In this document: piece by piece, positions 17,070-26,026 of the stretch
How positions within the stretch are numbered: the first letter of the stretch is position 1
How the letters are laid out: the number at the start of each line of letters is the position of its first letter
Origin: Polyangia bacterium
GTDB lineage: Bacteria > Myxococcota_A > Polyangia > Nannocystales > Nannocystaceae
Reading direction: 5' to 3'
Length of the DNA stretch: 64,000 nt
Assembly (NCBI GenBank): GCA_030429545.1
Contig: JAUIFF010000019.1
Location: 110,316-174,315 of the forward strand
The notes under the pieces: model-generated
The model's input: the letters and a program-made list of their open reading frames with translations, nothing else
Told to the model about the DNA's origin: nothing
Databases searched by the model: none
Translations under genes and position numbers: made by a program

Positions 17070-18476
17070 GTGGGCTACTCATTTAGACGAGGCGGCCTAT
17101 TGATAAACGCACAGATGGAGGTGTACGTGGGAGGTCTAATCATTCCTGGAGTTCAAGTCTCCGTTGTCAAAGAAGTCTTACCGCGTCAACTCGCGCCATC
17201 CGGAGTCCTCGGCATTGTGGGCTTTACCGAGCGTTCCCTTCCCGGCAAACGAACTGCCCGGGCAAGCTCGTGGAATCTTTTTCGCGAAACATTCGGCCCA
17301 GCAACTGCTCGTAGTATGCCCGAAGCGCGCCAAGCCCTCGACAACGGCGTCTACCAACTTGTGATTGCCCCGTTGAGCTCCGACGCAGGTTCGATTGCGA
17401 AAACCACTGTATCAGTCGCTTCAGGCAACGAAATCGAGGTTCTTGCGCGTGTCCCGGGAACCTGGGCCAATGGCATTGTCGTAAATGTCACCACACGGCT
17501 CGATCGCAAACAACAGAAGGTCTGCGATATTACCCTAAACTCGGGTAACGGCGACCTGCTCGAGCGGCATCGGGGGATGAACTCTCCACAATCGCTCGCC
17601 AAAGCCCTCGAAGCTTCAACCGTGGTGCGAATGTCCGAAGCAGATGGGGCAGGATTTCCAAAAGATGGCAACTACCTGCTCAAAGGCGGTCAAGACGCCA
17701 CGCCTGAAGCGTACCGCAATGCGCTCGAACACCTCAATAGTGAGCCCGATGTCGACATGGTCCTCGCCTCGGTTCAAGATTTCTCAGTAGACAAACATGG
17801 GGACGTCCTTGAGGTCTACAACGCCGTCGTTGAACACTGTCAGCGAATGTCGAGTGAAACGTGCGGACGACTTGGACTCGGCCAAGTCCCACCAACTGGG
17901 ATAGAACCGACGACCTTCGTCTCGCATCTTCGTAGCGAGCGCTTCATCGTTGTCGCACCACATGGTGTGGTCGGCGCTGTCGCCGGCCGCATCGGAGATT
18001 TGGGGTATTATGAATCACCGACTTTTAAAAGTCTGGTCGGTGCGGGCTCGGTTGCGACTCTCAGCGTCGAAGAACAACGCGCACTCCTACAAGCAGGAAT
18101 TGCCCCGGTCGTTCTCGACCGCGAGCGAGGTGTCATCATCCTGCGTGGAATCACAACCGACGGTGATCAGATCAATGTCCGACGAATTGCTGACCGTGCG
18201 GTTCGGACCCTTAAGATGATCGGTGACCGGTTTATCGGCCGGCTCAACACAGCAGATGGTCGGGACGCCCTCAAACAAAAACTGATCGAAGCTCTGTTGC
18301 AGATGGTCCGCGATGGTGCCCTCGTGCCATCTACCGACGGAACGGATCCGCCGTTCAAGGTCGATGTCTACTCCTCACAGCAGGATTTTGCCCTGGGAGT
18401 CGTACGTGTCGACATGGCAGTCCGTCCGGTACGCGCGATTGATTACATCTACGCGACTGTGCTCGTTCAGGTCTAG
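17070..18476 (+). CDS. Contractile tail sheath protein
   Basis: This 468-aa protein matches the Mu/P2/pyocin-type tail sheath family. The N-terminus VGGLIIPGVQVSVVKE forms the inter-subunit strand. GIVGFTERSLPGK begins the first domain, and a variable insertion domain (about 115-205) contains VARVPGTWANG-type turns. The conserved C-terminal domain includes RGVIILRGITTDG, NVRRIADRAVRTLKMIGDRF (quoted separately) and DFALGVVRVDMAVRPVRAIDYIYATV (quoted in part). The sheath contracts to drive the inner tube through a target membrane. The GTG at 17070 has AGAGG eight bases upstream. An ATG at 17115 (MEVYVGG) is an alternative that would remove 15 residues of unclear need. It is the first gene of the operon, with the tube gene 11 bases downstream. 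Confidence 0.93.
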   Translation: MGYSFRRGGLLINAQMEVYVGGLIIPGVQVSVVKEVLPRQLAPSGVLGIVGFTERSLPGKRTARASSWNLFRETFGPATARSMPEARQALDNGVYQLVIAPLSSDAGSIAKTTVSVASGNEIEVLARVPGTWANGIVVNVTTRLDRKQQKVCDITLNSGNGDLLERHRGMNSPQSLAKALEASTVVRMSEADGAGFPKDGNYLLKGGQDATPEAYRNALEHLNSEPDVDMVLASVQDFSVDKHGDVLEVYNAVVEHCQRMSSETCGRLGLGQVPPTGIEPTTFVSHLRSERFIVVAPHGVVGAVAGRIGDLGYYESPTFKSLVGAGSVATLSVEEQRALLQAGIAPVVLDRERGVIILRGITTDGDQINVRRIADRAVRTLKMIGDRFIGRLNTADGRDALKQKLIEALLQMVRDGALVPSTDGTDPPFKVDVYSSQQDFALGVVRVDMAVRPVRAIDYIYATVLVQV

Positions 18477-18487
18477 GAGAAGTCATC

Positions 18488-18877
18488 ATGTCCAAGGTTT
18501 TCGCGGCAAACCGCAGCAATGTTTTAGTCGATGGTAAGGCACTAGAAGGCCTGCAGTCGCTCGTTTTCCGAGTGATGACCGAGCGTGAAGACATCCGCGC
18601 TGTCGGTTCTGACGAACGCGTCGATGTCATCTTCGGGCTTCGCAGTGTCCAGGGTGAGTTGGTTGTACGATCAACGAGTATTGAGCTCGACACCCTACTC
18701 CAAGCACGTGGAAAATTTCAGCTGGTAGCGAGTCTCAAACGCAGCGCTGAGGAGGAGGGTAAACGCACGCTCTCGTTCGATGACTGCTACGTCGAGAGTA
18801 AGTCGTTTGCCATGGAGGCGGGCAACACAGTCATAACAACCTACGGATTTACAGCGACACGCGTGCGTGAGGAGTAG
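18488..18877 (+). CDS. Tail inner-tube protein
   Basis: This 129-aa protein directly follows the sheath gene, as in contractile phages and injection systems. It has the tube-family pattern: FAANRSNVLVDGKALEGLQSLVFRV (in part), then VGSDERVDVIFGLRSVQGEL, where the loop and strands resemble XkdM/gp19-type tube subunits, and a C-terminal strand VITTYGFTATRV. Hexameric rings of such subunits stack to make the rigid tube. The ribosome site AGGAGA lies seven bases upstream. Only one tube gene is seen, whereas Photorhabdus/Serratia-type eCIS loci carry two or more paralogues. In that respect this locus is closer to phage tails and R-type pyocins. Confidence 0.82.
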   Translation: MSKVFAANRSNVLVDGKALEGLQSLVFRVMTEREDIRAVGSDERVDVIFGLRSVQGELVVRSTSIELDTLLQARGKFQLVASLKRSAEEEGKRTLSFDDCYVESKSFAMEAGNTVITTYGFTATRVREE

Positions 18878-18880
18878 GGT

Positions 18881-19711
18881 GTGGAGGTCGTCCGCTGCGT
18901 CGTCACAGTCGACCACTGGGAGTTTATTGTGCATATGCACAATAAATCTGGTTGTGCGACAATCGAGACCCCTGAAAGTGGGAAACTCGAGCTGCGCCCG
19001 TGGACCCTAGGCGACCATCTAGCCGCACTTGCAGCGGGACTCAATCACGCAAACATGGGTACTCTCAAACTCGATCCAGAGGCATTCGCTGCTGAAGTAC
19101 TCCGCCGTTCGGCCCCCAAAAAAACACAGGTTACAGCCCCGCTCCAGTCACTCGCGCTATGGTGGGCTGCCGGAGGTTTGCGGGATAAAACCCAACGACT
19201 CAACCGTGAACTAGCGCCCCACTGGATCGCATTCGACGACATCGAGTTGCAGCTACATCCCTGGTCTTGGGCGAGCAGGACACGAGCACTTGCAGGCTCC
19301 CAAGGGCCGTCCGGCAAAATTCATGTAGTTACATATATTGAGGCAATGTTGCGTACCAGTGTCCGCAGCTGCCGTCGAGCCTCTGACGGACATCCCCTCC
19401 CCCAAGCGGCCATCTGGTCGCTGACGGGCGAACACGCGTTGCGACTGCTCGAGGAAGTTCTCGCCTGCAATGGGTTCGGCGAGCCTGATGAAGCATGGAT
19501 GCTCGACGACCCCACGCGAGCGGCCGACACGTTGTGGATCTGCCAAACGCTCGGGTGGACTCCCGGACAGGTTTGGGCAACCCCTGCCCACGAGATCGAC
19601 CGCATACTACAATTGCGTCGTCAGCTGCTTGCCACGAGCCTGCGAACAACGCCGCAAACAGGCCTAGCATCACACCCCGACGCTGTTGTGATCCATGTGG
19701 AGGACCTATAA
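18881..19711 (+). CDS. Uncharacterised CIS protein in the tail-assembly-chaperone position
   Basis: This 276-aa product (GTG start, three bases after the tube stop) is not one I can assign to a family. It begins with strands (VVRCVVTVDHWEFIVHMHNK), continues with LRPWTLGDHLAALAAGLNHAN, and is then mainly helical and Trp-rich with no signal or membrane segment. In contractile phages the gene after the tube usually encodes a tail assembly chaperone that coats the tape measure, so position suggests that role. No programmed-frameshift slippery site was noticed. The stop overlaps the next ATG by one base (TAATG), showing translational coupling. Confidence 0.6.
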   Translation: MEVVRCVVTVDHWEFIVHMHNKSGCATIETPESGKLELRPWTLGDHLAALAAGLNHANMGTLKLDPEAFAAEVLRRSAPKKTQVTAPLQSLALWWAAGGLRDKTQRLNRELAPHWIAFDDIELQLHPWSWASRTRALAGSQGPSGKIHVVTYIEAMLRTSVRSCRRASDGHPLPQAAIWSLTGEHALRLLEEVLACNGFGEPDEAWMLDDPTRAADTLWICQTLGWTPGQVWATPAHEIDRILQLRRQLLATSLRTTPQTGLASHPDAVVIHVEDL

Positions 19712-20898
19712 TGTCTCGGCGCTGGAGCAGCGTTCAGCTGGTAGGTGAACTACTCTTCCCGCTGCAGCGGGTTGTCGACAGCGCTCGCGAGGTGGCTGGC
19801 AACGAGCAACAGCGAGACCCCTCCGAGCCCACGCCACAACAACATGCTGCACAGCCACTGGACGACGGTTCACCAGCAAACCTGTCCGCGACCCCCGCTC
19901 CCCTGTCGGAGGCTGGTCAATCAAAACCAACGCCTCTCGACCTCGTTGTCCGCCCTGCATCCAAGGGGCCGCTTTCAACGACGACCCGAGCCAACGGAGT
20001 CTTGCATCGTGCACACGCTCACCGCCAGGCAACAACACGCGACACCGTCAACAGTCGGTCACAGAGTGTTGCCCAACCGGCTAGCCAACGGGTCCAAGGT
20101 CCTTCCTCGAACCCCGAGGCTGGCAGCATGCGGACGGCTCCGCACAACCATGCAGATACAAAAAAAACCGAAGACAAGCCGCGACCAGCTCCTCCCCTGA
20201 TGCGGCCAGCTCGCGTGCCGCACTCGAAACGTCCGCACCAACCTAAGCATCCGCCAATGCGCGGCAACGGTATCGTTGCAGATACAAAAAAACTACAGCC
20301 CTCCGGGCTGACCCAACCCCACCCCGAACAACTAGAGACCATGAAACGCCCAACTGTTGCTGTAATGCCTGCAGCGACTCGTGGCACCTCTCTGCATTAC
20401 CAACAGTCGTCGAGTCCCAAGCTCGATCTGAGCCGCGTGACAGCGGCTCGTGGTCGCTCCCTGTACCGTCAACAGCCTTTGAGCCCCGAGCTCAACCCCA
20501 GTCGCATGACGTCTACCCACCCCAGCGATACGAAAATGGGACCTCCGACGGCCCACGACTCGATGGCCTCTCGCCAACCCGCAGGACTCCCATCAGCCGA
20601 TGGTTACTCACAAGATGGGGCCCAAAAAACTGCAACAATAAAACATCTACCAGACGTTCGGCGCGACGTGACCCGCGTGTCGAGTGACGACAACCATCGA
20701 CAGGTTACCCACCCCAACGCACACGAGAAAAAAACCAAGAAACTCAACGCTTTCGACCCAGACGAACCAGCCCCAAAAGACATACCGAGTGCATCTCCAC
20801 CGCAGGTCCCCCTGCACGAGCGCGACCATGAAACTGTCGAACGCGAAGTCACAGCAGCTCTCCGCGCGTGTGCACGTCGACACGGCCTCGAAGTGTAA
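19711..20898 (+). CDS. Pro/Ser/Thr/Gln/His-rich disordered CIS protein
   Basis: After a short N-terminal helix (WSSVQLVGELLFPLQRVVDS) the remaining sequence is strongly low-complexity. It is rich in Pro, Ser, Thr, Gln, His and Arg to about residue 365, with repeated phrases such as RGTSLHYQQSSSPKLDLSR and RGRSLYRQQPLSPELNPSR. A conserved-looking helix, HETVEREVTAALRACARR, closes the 395-aa protein. No catalytic or membrane features are seen. It occupies the place where a tape measure usually lies, between chaperone and hub genes, but is short and not coiled coil. Two helical ends joined by a disordered middle could suit a tether or tube-lumen ruler (inference). The ATG at 19711 has GGAGG upstream, and an upstream in-frame extension has no support. 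Confidence 0.65.
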   Translation: MSRRWSSVQLVGELLFPLQRVVDSAREVAGNEQQRDPSEPTPQQHAAQPLDDGSPANLSATPAPLSEAGQSKPTPLDLVVRPASKGPLSTTTRANGVLHRAHAHRQATTRDTVNSRSQSVAQPASQRVQGPSSNPEAGSMRTAPHNHADTKKTEDKPRPAPPLMRPARVPHSKRPHQPKHPPMRGNGIVADTKKLQPSGLTQPHPEQLETMKRPTVAVMPAATRGTSLHYQQSSSPKLDLSRVTAARGRSLYRQQPLSPELNPSRMTSTHPSDTKMGPPTAHDSMASRQPAGLPSADGYSQDGAQKTATIKHLPDVRRDVTRVSSDDNHRQVTHPNAHEKKTKKLNAFDPDEPAPKDIPSASPPQVPLHERDHETVEREVTAALRACARRHGLEV

Positions 20899-20903
20899 AC
20901 ACG

Positions 20904-21929
20904 ATGTCGGCTATCTCGTACCACGCCACGATCGATGCCCTCACGCTTTCGAGTGAAGAGGGCCAAGGGGACGCACAGTTGATGCGGATCTTTTGCGAAC
21001 GCACCATGGATGGTGTCGGGCGCTGCATCATCGCCATCGCCCCAGGGAGTTACCAAGCTCCAAAGCTCCAAAGTGACGTCAGTCTGTCGCTCGATATTGG
21101 CAACGGTAGCCATGCGGTTTTTACCGGTATTGTCGCAGGTGTCGCGGCGAGTGCCACGGCAACACGTATTGAAGCCTACGACCGACTCTATGCATTAGGT
21201 CGCATGGAGTTTGCTCGAGTTTTTGAGAACATAAGTGCGGGCGATATCGTTGGCGAGCTTCTCAAACACTGTGACGCGCAACCGGGAGCAATTGAAACCG
21301 GTCCAAGCTTTCCCAGTTTTGCGCTCCATCCCGGGCCGAGTGCCCTGAGTCATCTTCGCCGCCTCGCAGCCCTCTGTGGATGGGATGTATTTTGCGACGG
21401 TAAGGGTCGTGTCAATGTCTGCGGGCCGGCCACCAAGGGCAACGAACATGTGTTCCCTGCCGGCGAGCAGGTCCTGTCGCTCGACCTCCACCGAGCGGTG
21501 CCTCCACGCGAAGGTGTCGAAGTTTGGGGCGAAGGTGCTGCGAGTACCAAAGGAGCCAGCCGCTCCCATTGGCTAGCGACCGAGCTAGAAGCGGTCTCAG
21601 CCCGGGCTACGGTCACACCCGTTGGGGAGGTTCAAGTCGACAAAAAAACCAAAACTGCCGCTCGGTCTCGGCATGGAGTGCTGCGTTCGGGAGAACTTGC
21701 AACGGCAACTGTCAAAGCAATCGCCCGGGCTCAAGCTGCCCGCAGGATTCGCGGAGAACTTACTGTTGCCGGAGCACCGCAGGTCCATCCCGGCGATCAG
21801 ATCAGGATCGATCAACTACCACCCGAGCACAGTGCCGAAGCCTTGCTGCGAGGCGTGAGCCTCCGTGCTCGTAGTGTGTCCCACTACCTCGCCGCCGCTA
21901 GCGGCTTTCGTACCCGGATGGAGTTCTAA
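20904..21929 (+). CDS. Baseplate hub protein, phage gpD/gp27-like
   Basis: The 341-aa product has the layout of the phage late control protein D/gp27 hub: a first beta-barrel (SISYHATIDALTLSSEEG-type start, quoted approximately; SDVSLSLDIGNGSHAVFTGIV) and SARIEAYDRLYAL-type turns (actual TATRIEAYDRLYALGR). A helical insert NISAGDIVGELLKHCDA carries the typical GDIV..LL signature. The second barrel has LRRLAALCGWDVFCDGKGRV and ARIRGELTVAGAPQVHPGDQI-like text (actual AARRIRGELTVAGAP). The trimeric hub joins tube to spike. The ATG at 20904 (MSAIS) follows the previous stop by five bases; the longer upstream frame lacks support. Confidence 0.8.
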   Translation: MSAISYHATIDALTLSSEEGQGDAQLMRIFCERTMDGVGRCIIAIAPGSYQAPKLQSDVSLSLDIGNGSHAVFTGIVAGVAASATATRIEAYDRLYALGRMEFARVFENISAGDIVGELLKHCDAQPGAIETGPSFPSFALHPGPSALSHLRRLAALCGWDVFCDGKGRVNVCGPATKGNEHVFPAGEQVLSLDLHRAVPPREGVEVWGEGAASTKGASRSHWLATELEAVSARATVTPVGEVQVDKKTKTAARSRHGVLRSGELATATVKAIARAQAARRIRGELTVAGAPQVHPGDQIRIDQLPPEHSAEALLRGVSLRARSVSHYLAAASGFRTRMEF

Positions 21930-21932
21930 GCA

Positions 21933-22826
21933 ATGACCGTCCGCGTTGGAGAAATTGAACTCATCGGACTCCAAACCCTGCATACGGAGGATGCTCGAGC
22001 AATTATCCAACAGCGTGGGCCCGGCCAACAGGGAAGCATCTCTCAAGACCTCGGCCGGGAGCCTGTAACTATCGTCATGGAGGGGCTGCTTCTCGGAGAC
22101 ACACACGCAGCCCTCGAAGAGTTGCGAGCGGCCCAGCAGGAAGGAAAGCCACTTGCGTTTGCCGCCGATGTGATTGCAGGTGCAACGTTTACCGACGTTT
22201 TGATTCTCGCGTTCAATGTCCGTCAGCTCGCTGGCTACCGCGATCGCTACTGGTTCCACCTGCGGGTCCGCGAGTACACGGAGCCACCGCTCTCGGGAAC
22301 GGCGACGCAAGCCGAAGTCGACGCCGCAATCGATGCAGATGCAAACGTCTGGGCAGCGGGCGCGAGCGATGCTGGGAGCGTGCTCCAGGACCCGGCGACG
22401 CTCCCCAGCAAAGTAGCCGACAACCCTGAGCTAATCGAACATTTGAGTGCCGATGAACTTTCTTCCGTTGTCGATGCCGGCAAGGCCTCGATCGGTGGAA
22501 CCGAACTCGGTGACGTGCTCGCCAAGGTTGGCCAAACAGACCCAAGCAAGCTCGGAGGGGTACTCAACGGCCTTAAACAAAAAGGTGCGCTTGCTACATT
22601 CATCGAAAAATTTGCGGCCGAGGGAGTTCGGCTCAAACAGCGACTTTCGGGGATCGACCTCGGGGCCGTCGTCGGCCTCGTCACAGACATAACCTCTGGG
22701 ACAGGTATTGTCGCGGACCTGCAAGCGGTTGTAGCCCGTGCCGAAGCGCTGACCGACGAGCTCACCTCACTCGACCCACTCGGACCCTTTGCTGCGCTGG
22801 TTGAGGAGGACCAAAAGCAATCATGA
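21933..22826 (+). CDS. Baseplate/hub protein with gpU/DNA-circularisation-like N-terminal domain
   Basis: The first 125 residues (VRVGEIELIGLQTLHTEDAR, then VTIVMEGLLLGDTHAALEEL, LPLAFAADV-like segment and VLILAFNVRQLAGYRDRYWF) resemble the N-terminal domain of phage gpU/DNA circularisation proteins. These are tail hub components found beside gpD. From about residue 130 the protein becomes helical and Ala/Asp-rich with no known domain (LSADELSSVVDAGKASIGG, GVLNGLKQKGALATFIEKF). It lies three bases after the gpD-like gene and overlaps the next gene by four bases (ATGA). It probably sits at the tube-baseplate junction. The helical C-terminus may contact the next two helical proteins (inference). 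Confidence 0.6.
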   Translation: MTVRVGEIELIGLQTLHTEDARAIIQQRGPGQQGSISQDLGREPVTIVMEGLLLGDTHAALEELRAAQQEGKPLAFAADVIAGATFTDVLILAFNVRQLAGYRDRYWFHLRVREYTEPPLSGTATQAEVDAAIDADANVWAAGASDAGSVLQDPATLPSKVADNPELIEHLSADELSSVVDAGKASIGGTELGDVLAKVGQTDPSKLGGVLNGLKQKGALATFIEKFAAEGVRLKQRLSGIDLGAVVGLVTDITSGTGIVADLQAVVARAEALTDELTSLDPLGPFAALVEEDQKQS

Positions 22827-23365
22827 GCGCCACCGTTAAAAGTGTCGTTGTCCGACTTGAAGAGCTGCTCGTTGCCCTCGGCAAACTGTTTGCGTCGAAG
22901 TCCCTCGAAACGCTCGTCTCGCTTGTGGCCCGGCTCGGGATCGACGGTATCCTCAAGCGAGGTGCACAACTCCTCCAACAAGCCCTGAACCGTGCGTTCG
23001 CGTGGCTCGAAGAGCTTCGGGTCGACCTATCGCAGACCGATGCGTTGAGAGGCCTAATTGGTGTACTTACACCGATGCTACGAGGTGTAGATGAATTGTC
23101 ATCGGCTGCCGCCTCAGGCCTCGACAAACTCGGCCTAGGCAGTCTCGAGCCTGTTGTTGCTCCTGCCGAGACCTTCGCCTCGGTCGGACAGCAGGTGCTG
23201 AATTCGGCCGACCGTGTGCTCCATCAGCTACCAACTGCGACCCAGATTGCCGGGCTCAAACAGCGTGTGACCGATATCCTCGGGTCCGTCGGCGAGCTCC
23301 GTAGCGAGATCGAGCGAGCGGCACTTGCACAGATCACCACGCCAAACACGGGGGAGCAGCCATGA
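22823..23365 (+). CDS. Small all-helical CIS protein A
   Basis: This 180-aa protein is predicted almost entirely helical, with amphipathic segments such as VRLEELLVALGKLFASKSLE and LVSLVARLGIDGILKRGAQL. It lacks Cys and Trp-rich cores, a signal or a clear membrane helix. It starts within the previous gene (ATGA) and its last four bases overlap the next start. I do not recognise the family. With the following gene it forms a pair of short helical proteins where a single long tape measure would be expected. A lumen, hub or chaperone role is possible but unproven. Confidence 0.65.
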   Translation: MSATVKSVVVRLEELLVALGKLFASKSLETLVSLVARLGIDGILKRGAQLLQQALNRAFAWLEELRVDLSQTDALRGLIGVLTPMLRGVDELSSAAASGLDKLGLGSLEPVVAPAETFASVGQQVLNSADRVLHQLPTATQIAGLKQRVTDILGSVGELRSEIERAALAQITTPNTGEQP

Positions 23366-24018
23366 CGACCATGCGCACCAATCCCCCGGCAACGGAAGCA
23401 ACCGTAATGCAGGTTCTCGCGACTTCCCTCACCGAAGTCGGTACCGCCGTGGCCGGTGAGCACGGAGACAGGATTCGCGCACTCAAAGACCATCAGGGCT
23501 TTATTGCGAACACCGTGCGGAAGATCGTCGGACTGCTCATCGAGCTCTTGCGACTACTCGCAGATGCTCTCAAAGCCGTCGAGAATGCAGTGCGCGGTAC
23601 GGATGCGATCTTCGCATTGACCGAAGTCTTACTCGACTCGGCTGACGCACTCGGCACAGCTCTTGCTAATGCGACCTCACTGCAGTCCACAGGTAGTCAG
23701 CGGCTCACCAGCACCAACGATGTAACAACAACTATTTTCCGCGATGTTGGTCCGCTGTTGTCCAAAACCAGGCAGCTTGTCCCCACGAGTACGCTGGCCG
23801 AGGCACTCCCAGCTGTCCACCAGATCAACTACGCCCAAGCCGAACTCGACCGTCTACTGCAAACCTTCGACCCTCAAAAACTACCAAGAGCATCACTCGT
23901 CGCCCTTGCCCAACAAATATCACCCCAGGTGCCGAGCGTTGAGACTGCTCAACAGGCTCTGCCCCCATCTCGTAACCAGGAAGAAGACCGAAATGACTCA
24001 GACCGACTCAAACGTTGA
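23362..24018 (+). CDS. Small all-helical CIS protein B
   Basis: This 218-aa protein is largely helical. A strongly hydrophobic stretch, VRKIVGLLIELLRLLADALK, near residues 52-71 could be membrane-active or pack in a bundle. Ala/Leu-rich helices follow, then a polar tail (SRNQEEDRNDSDRLKR). It shares style, though not clear sequence identity, with the preceding 180-aa protein and with the N-terminal 130 residues of the following one (IEGILIAFAYVAELILDIQELL, in part). The three may form a related helical family. It overlaps the following gene by 26 bases. Function unknown. Confidence 0.65.
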   Translation: MTTMRTNPPATEATVMQVLATSLTEVGTAVAGEHGDRIRALKDHQGFIANTVRKIVGLLIELLRLLADALKAVENAVRGTDAIFALTEVLLDSADALGTALANATSLQSTGSQRLTSTNDVTTTIFRDVGPLLSKTRQLVPTSTLAEALPAVHQINYAQAELDRLLQTFDPQKLPRASLVALAQQISPQVPSVETAQQALPPSRNQEEDRNDSDRLKR

Positions 24019-26026
24019 CCTCAACGATAAGAACCCATTTCAGCTGTTGGCGTTCGTGTTCTACAAGGTTCGCCAATCACTCGAGGAGGAGGACCCGCGC
24101 CGGGCCCCTCGTTGGGTACGAATCGTGCGAGCACGCGAGGCTCAGGGAAGTGCAGATTTTATTGGCAAAGGGGTCAAGAAAGCCATTGAAGGCATACTTA
24201 TCGCGTTCGCCTATGTCGCCGAACTCATCTTGGATATCCAGGAATTGCTTGTTCAAACAGATGCGGCCAAGGCCCTTATCGAAGTGTCGGCTGACCTGCT
24301 CACCGCAGTTACCAGCAAGGAGTTTATCAATGGCATCGAAGGCCTCATGGGCCAGGAGGCCTCATCGAGCAACCCGCTCGCGTCTGTCAGCGGGTTTTTC
24401 CAAACAATCAAGGACAAGGCACAGTACATTCCCGAGCCTGATGATGTCCATTGTGTCGGTCATGAGCTGTTTCGCTTGTTGTGTGTGGTTCAACAACCGC
24501 TACCGCTCAAGATCGAAAATGGTGTGATTGCAGTTGATGAGTCTGCAACGGAACTATCGAGTACCGACCAAGTCGACATGCATGGCACCGGCAAACTTCG
24601 ACTGTTTCAATGGGCGTACGAACTGAAGTACAGTATCCACGGTCTAGGCCCTAAGGATGCGCCAGAAAGCCTGTCTGTACCAGTCGCGCGGCTAGGCTCT
24701 CGACGGCTTTGGTCCACACAGAAGCCCGAACTCTACGCTGGAAAAACGAAAGCCGTTCGTCCAGTCGGCGAAGCATCCGACACCATCTTCGATCTTTCGT
24801 TCACGGAAACCAAACCACAAAGCCAGGATCAAAAAACCGCCAATACAGATCTCGCCAAGTCAGACACCAGTGTCTTGCGCGATGCCTCTGACACGCCACT
24901 GGCAAGTCGTGATATCAGCGAGCTAAGCCTCGTCCTCGACAGCCTTGGTTACAAACCCGCCAACGGCCAGGCCAAGGAGGCAACCACCTTCTCAGCCGAC
25001 CTCATCAAACGCCTGCGCGAGTTTCAGTTTATCAACGAACTCTCGGTTACCGGTCGCCTCGACAATCCAACAGTCAACCGCCTCTTTAACCTCGACTTCG
25101 AAGGCCAAAATCTGTGCCGGGCGAAACCATTTGACGCCGACGAGCTCCAAGGAAAATCACTCGATGCCTACGAGGCCGGGAGTTTTGAGTTGGTCAATGG
25201 CGACGCCGATCAGCCTGATGCCGAGAACGCTACGGTTCAAACCAAACCTGTTGGGTACAGCTACTACGTCCCAGGGCTCGACCTCGCCAACTGTACCAAG
25301 GACCATCGCGGTTGGATCCGCGATGCCGATGCCCAGTTCGTGGCCCTGCGCTCGCGTGCTGCTAACAAGCTGGTGTCGCTCGCCAACTCGGATGCATCCG
25401 ATCGCTTTGATGGCGGCCCCTACTCGGAGGGCGAAGCTTCGTCTGGCGATTATTTTTTCGCCGCCCGACACTGTGCACCTTGGCAGGCAGGACGGCACGG
25501 GTCACCGGGGGAAGGACACAAACAACCCCCACACGGAACGATGTCGGCGCTCTATCAATGGGTTGACCTACGGCCAGTCAAGAGTCTCGTTAAACAAGGT
25601 CACGTTCTACGTGTACGTGCATCGGTCAATATTCGCACCGCATATAAACCCTACATCGAAGCTGAAAGCGAAGGGACCGACGGAGAGCAAAAACCGAGCT
25701 GTTTGGTCTCCGACCAAGGCCGGCTAGTGCTCGAAACATTCAACGCCGACGACTATCAGGCATCGCCCTCGCGCCACGAAAAAAACTCTCGGGACGTGGC
25801 CGCGAGCAGCTGGACGCCAAAGGACAACGAGATCCGAGCCGACGTCAACGACCACGAGCTTCGCCGCCGCAGCCAGTATATGTGGCAACGTCTGACTGTC
25901 TCAAAGGTCATCCCCACCGAGGCCGTCGGTATGACACTCGTGCTTGAGGCGCGCCACCAAGCTGGGTGGGATACAGACGTTTACTTCGATACCGCCTGTG
26001 TTAGCTGGGAGGTCGTGAGTGAGTGA
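23993..26026 (+). CDS. CIS protein with helical N-terminus and peptidoglycan-binding-like domain
   Basis: The ATG at 23993 (MTQTDSNVDLNDK, with AGGAAG upstream) gives 677 aa. Residues 1-130 are helical with a hydrophobic core similar in style to the two preceding proteins. Residues about 300-360 contain ELSLVLDSLGYKPANGQAKE and LIKRLREFQFINELSVTGRL with NPTVNRLF. This is the peptidoglycan-binding domain 1 pattern, here probably used for protein or wall contact. The C-terminal 250 residues are beta-rich with Trp-containing strands (SWTPKDNEIRADVND, EARHQAGWDTDVYFD) like a jelly-roll binding module. Injection systems often carry a LysM or wall-binding protein near the hub, and this could be its counterpart. 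No hydrolase residues seen. Confidence 0.65.
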   Translation: MTQTDSNVDLNDKNPFQLLAFVFYKVRQSLEEEDPRRAPRWVRIVRAREAQGSADFIGKGVKKAIEGILIAFAYVAELILDIQELLVQTDAAKALIEVSADLLTAVTSKEFINGIEGLMGQEASSSNPLASVSGFFQTIKDKAQYIPEPDDVHCVGHELFRLLCVVQQPLPLKIENGVIAVDESATELSSTDQVDMHGTGKLRLFQWAYELKYSIHGLGPKDAPESLSVPVARLGSRRLWSTQKPELYAGKTKAVRPVGEASDTIFDLSFTETKPQSQDQKTANTDLAKSDTSVLRDASDTPLASRDISELSLVLDSLGYKPANGQAKEATTFSADLIKRLREFQFINELSVTGRLDNPTVNRLFNLDFEGQNLCRAKPFDADELQGKSLDAYEAGSFELVNGDADQPDAENATVQTKPVGYSYYVPGLDLANCTKDHRGWIRDADAQFVALRSRAANKLVSLANSDASDRFDGGPYSEGEASSGDYFFAARHCAPWQAGRHGSPGEGHKQPPHGTMSALYQWVDLRPVKSLVKQGHVLRVRASVNIRTAYKPYIEAESEGTDGEQKPSCLVSDQGRLVLETFNADDYQASPSRHEKNSRDVAASSWTPKDNEIRADVNDHELRRRSQYMWQRLTVSKVIPTEAVGMTLVLEARHQAGWDTDVYFDTACVSWEVVSE

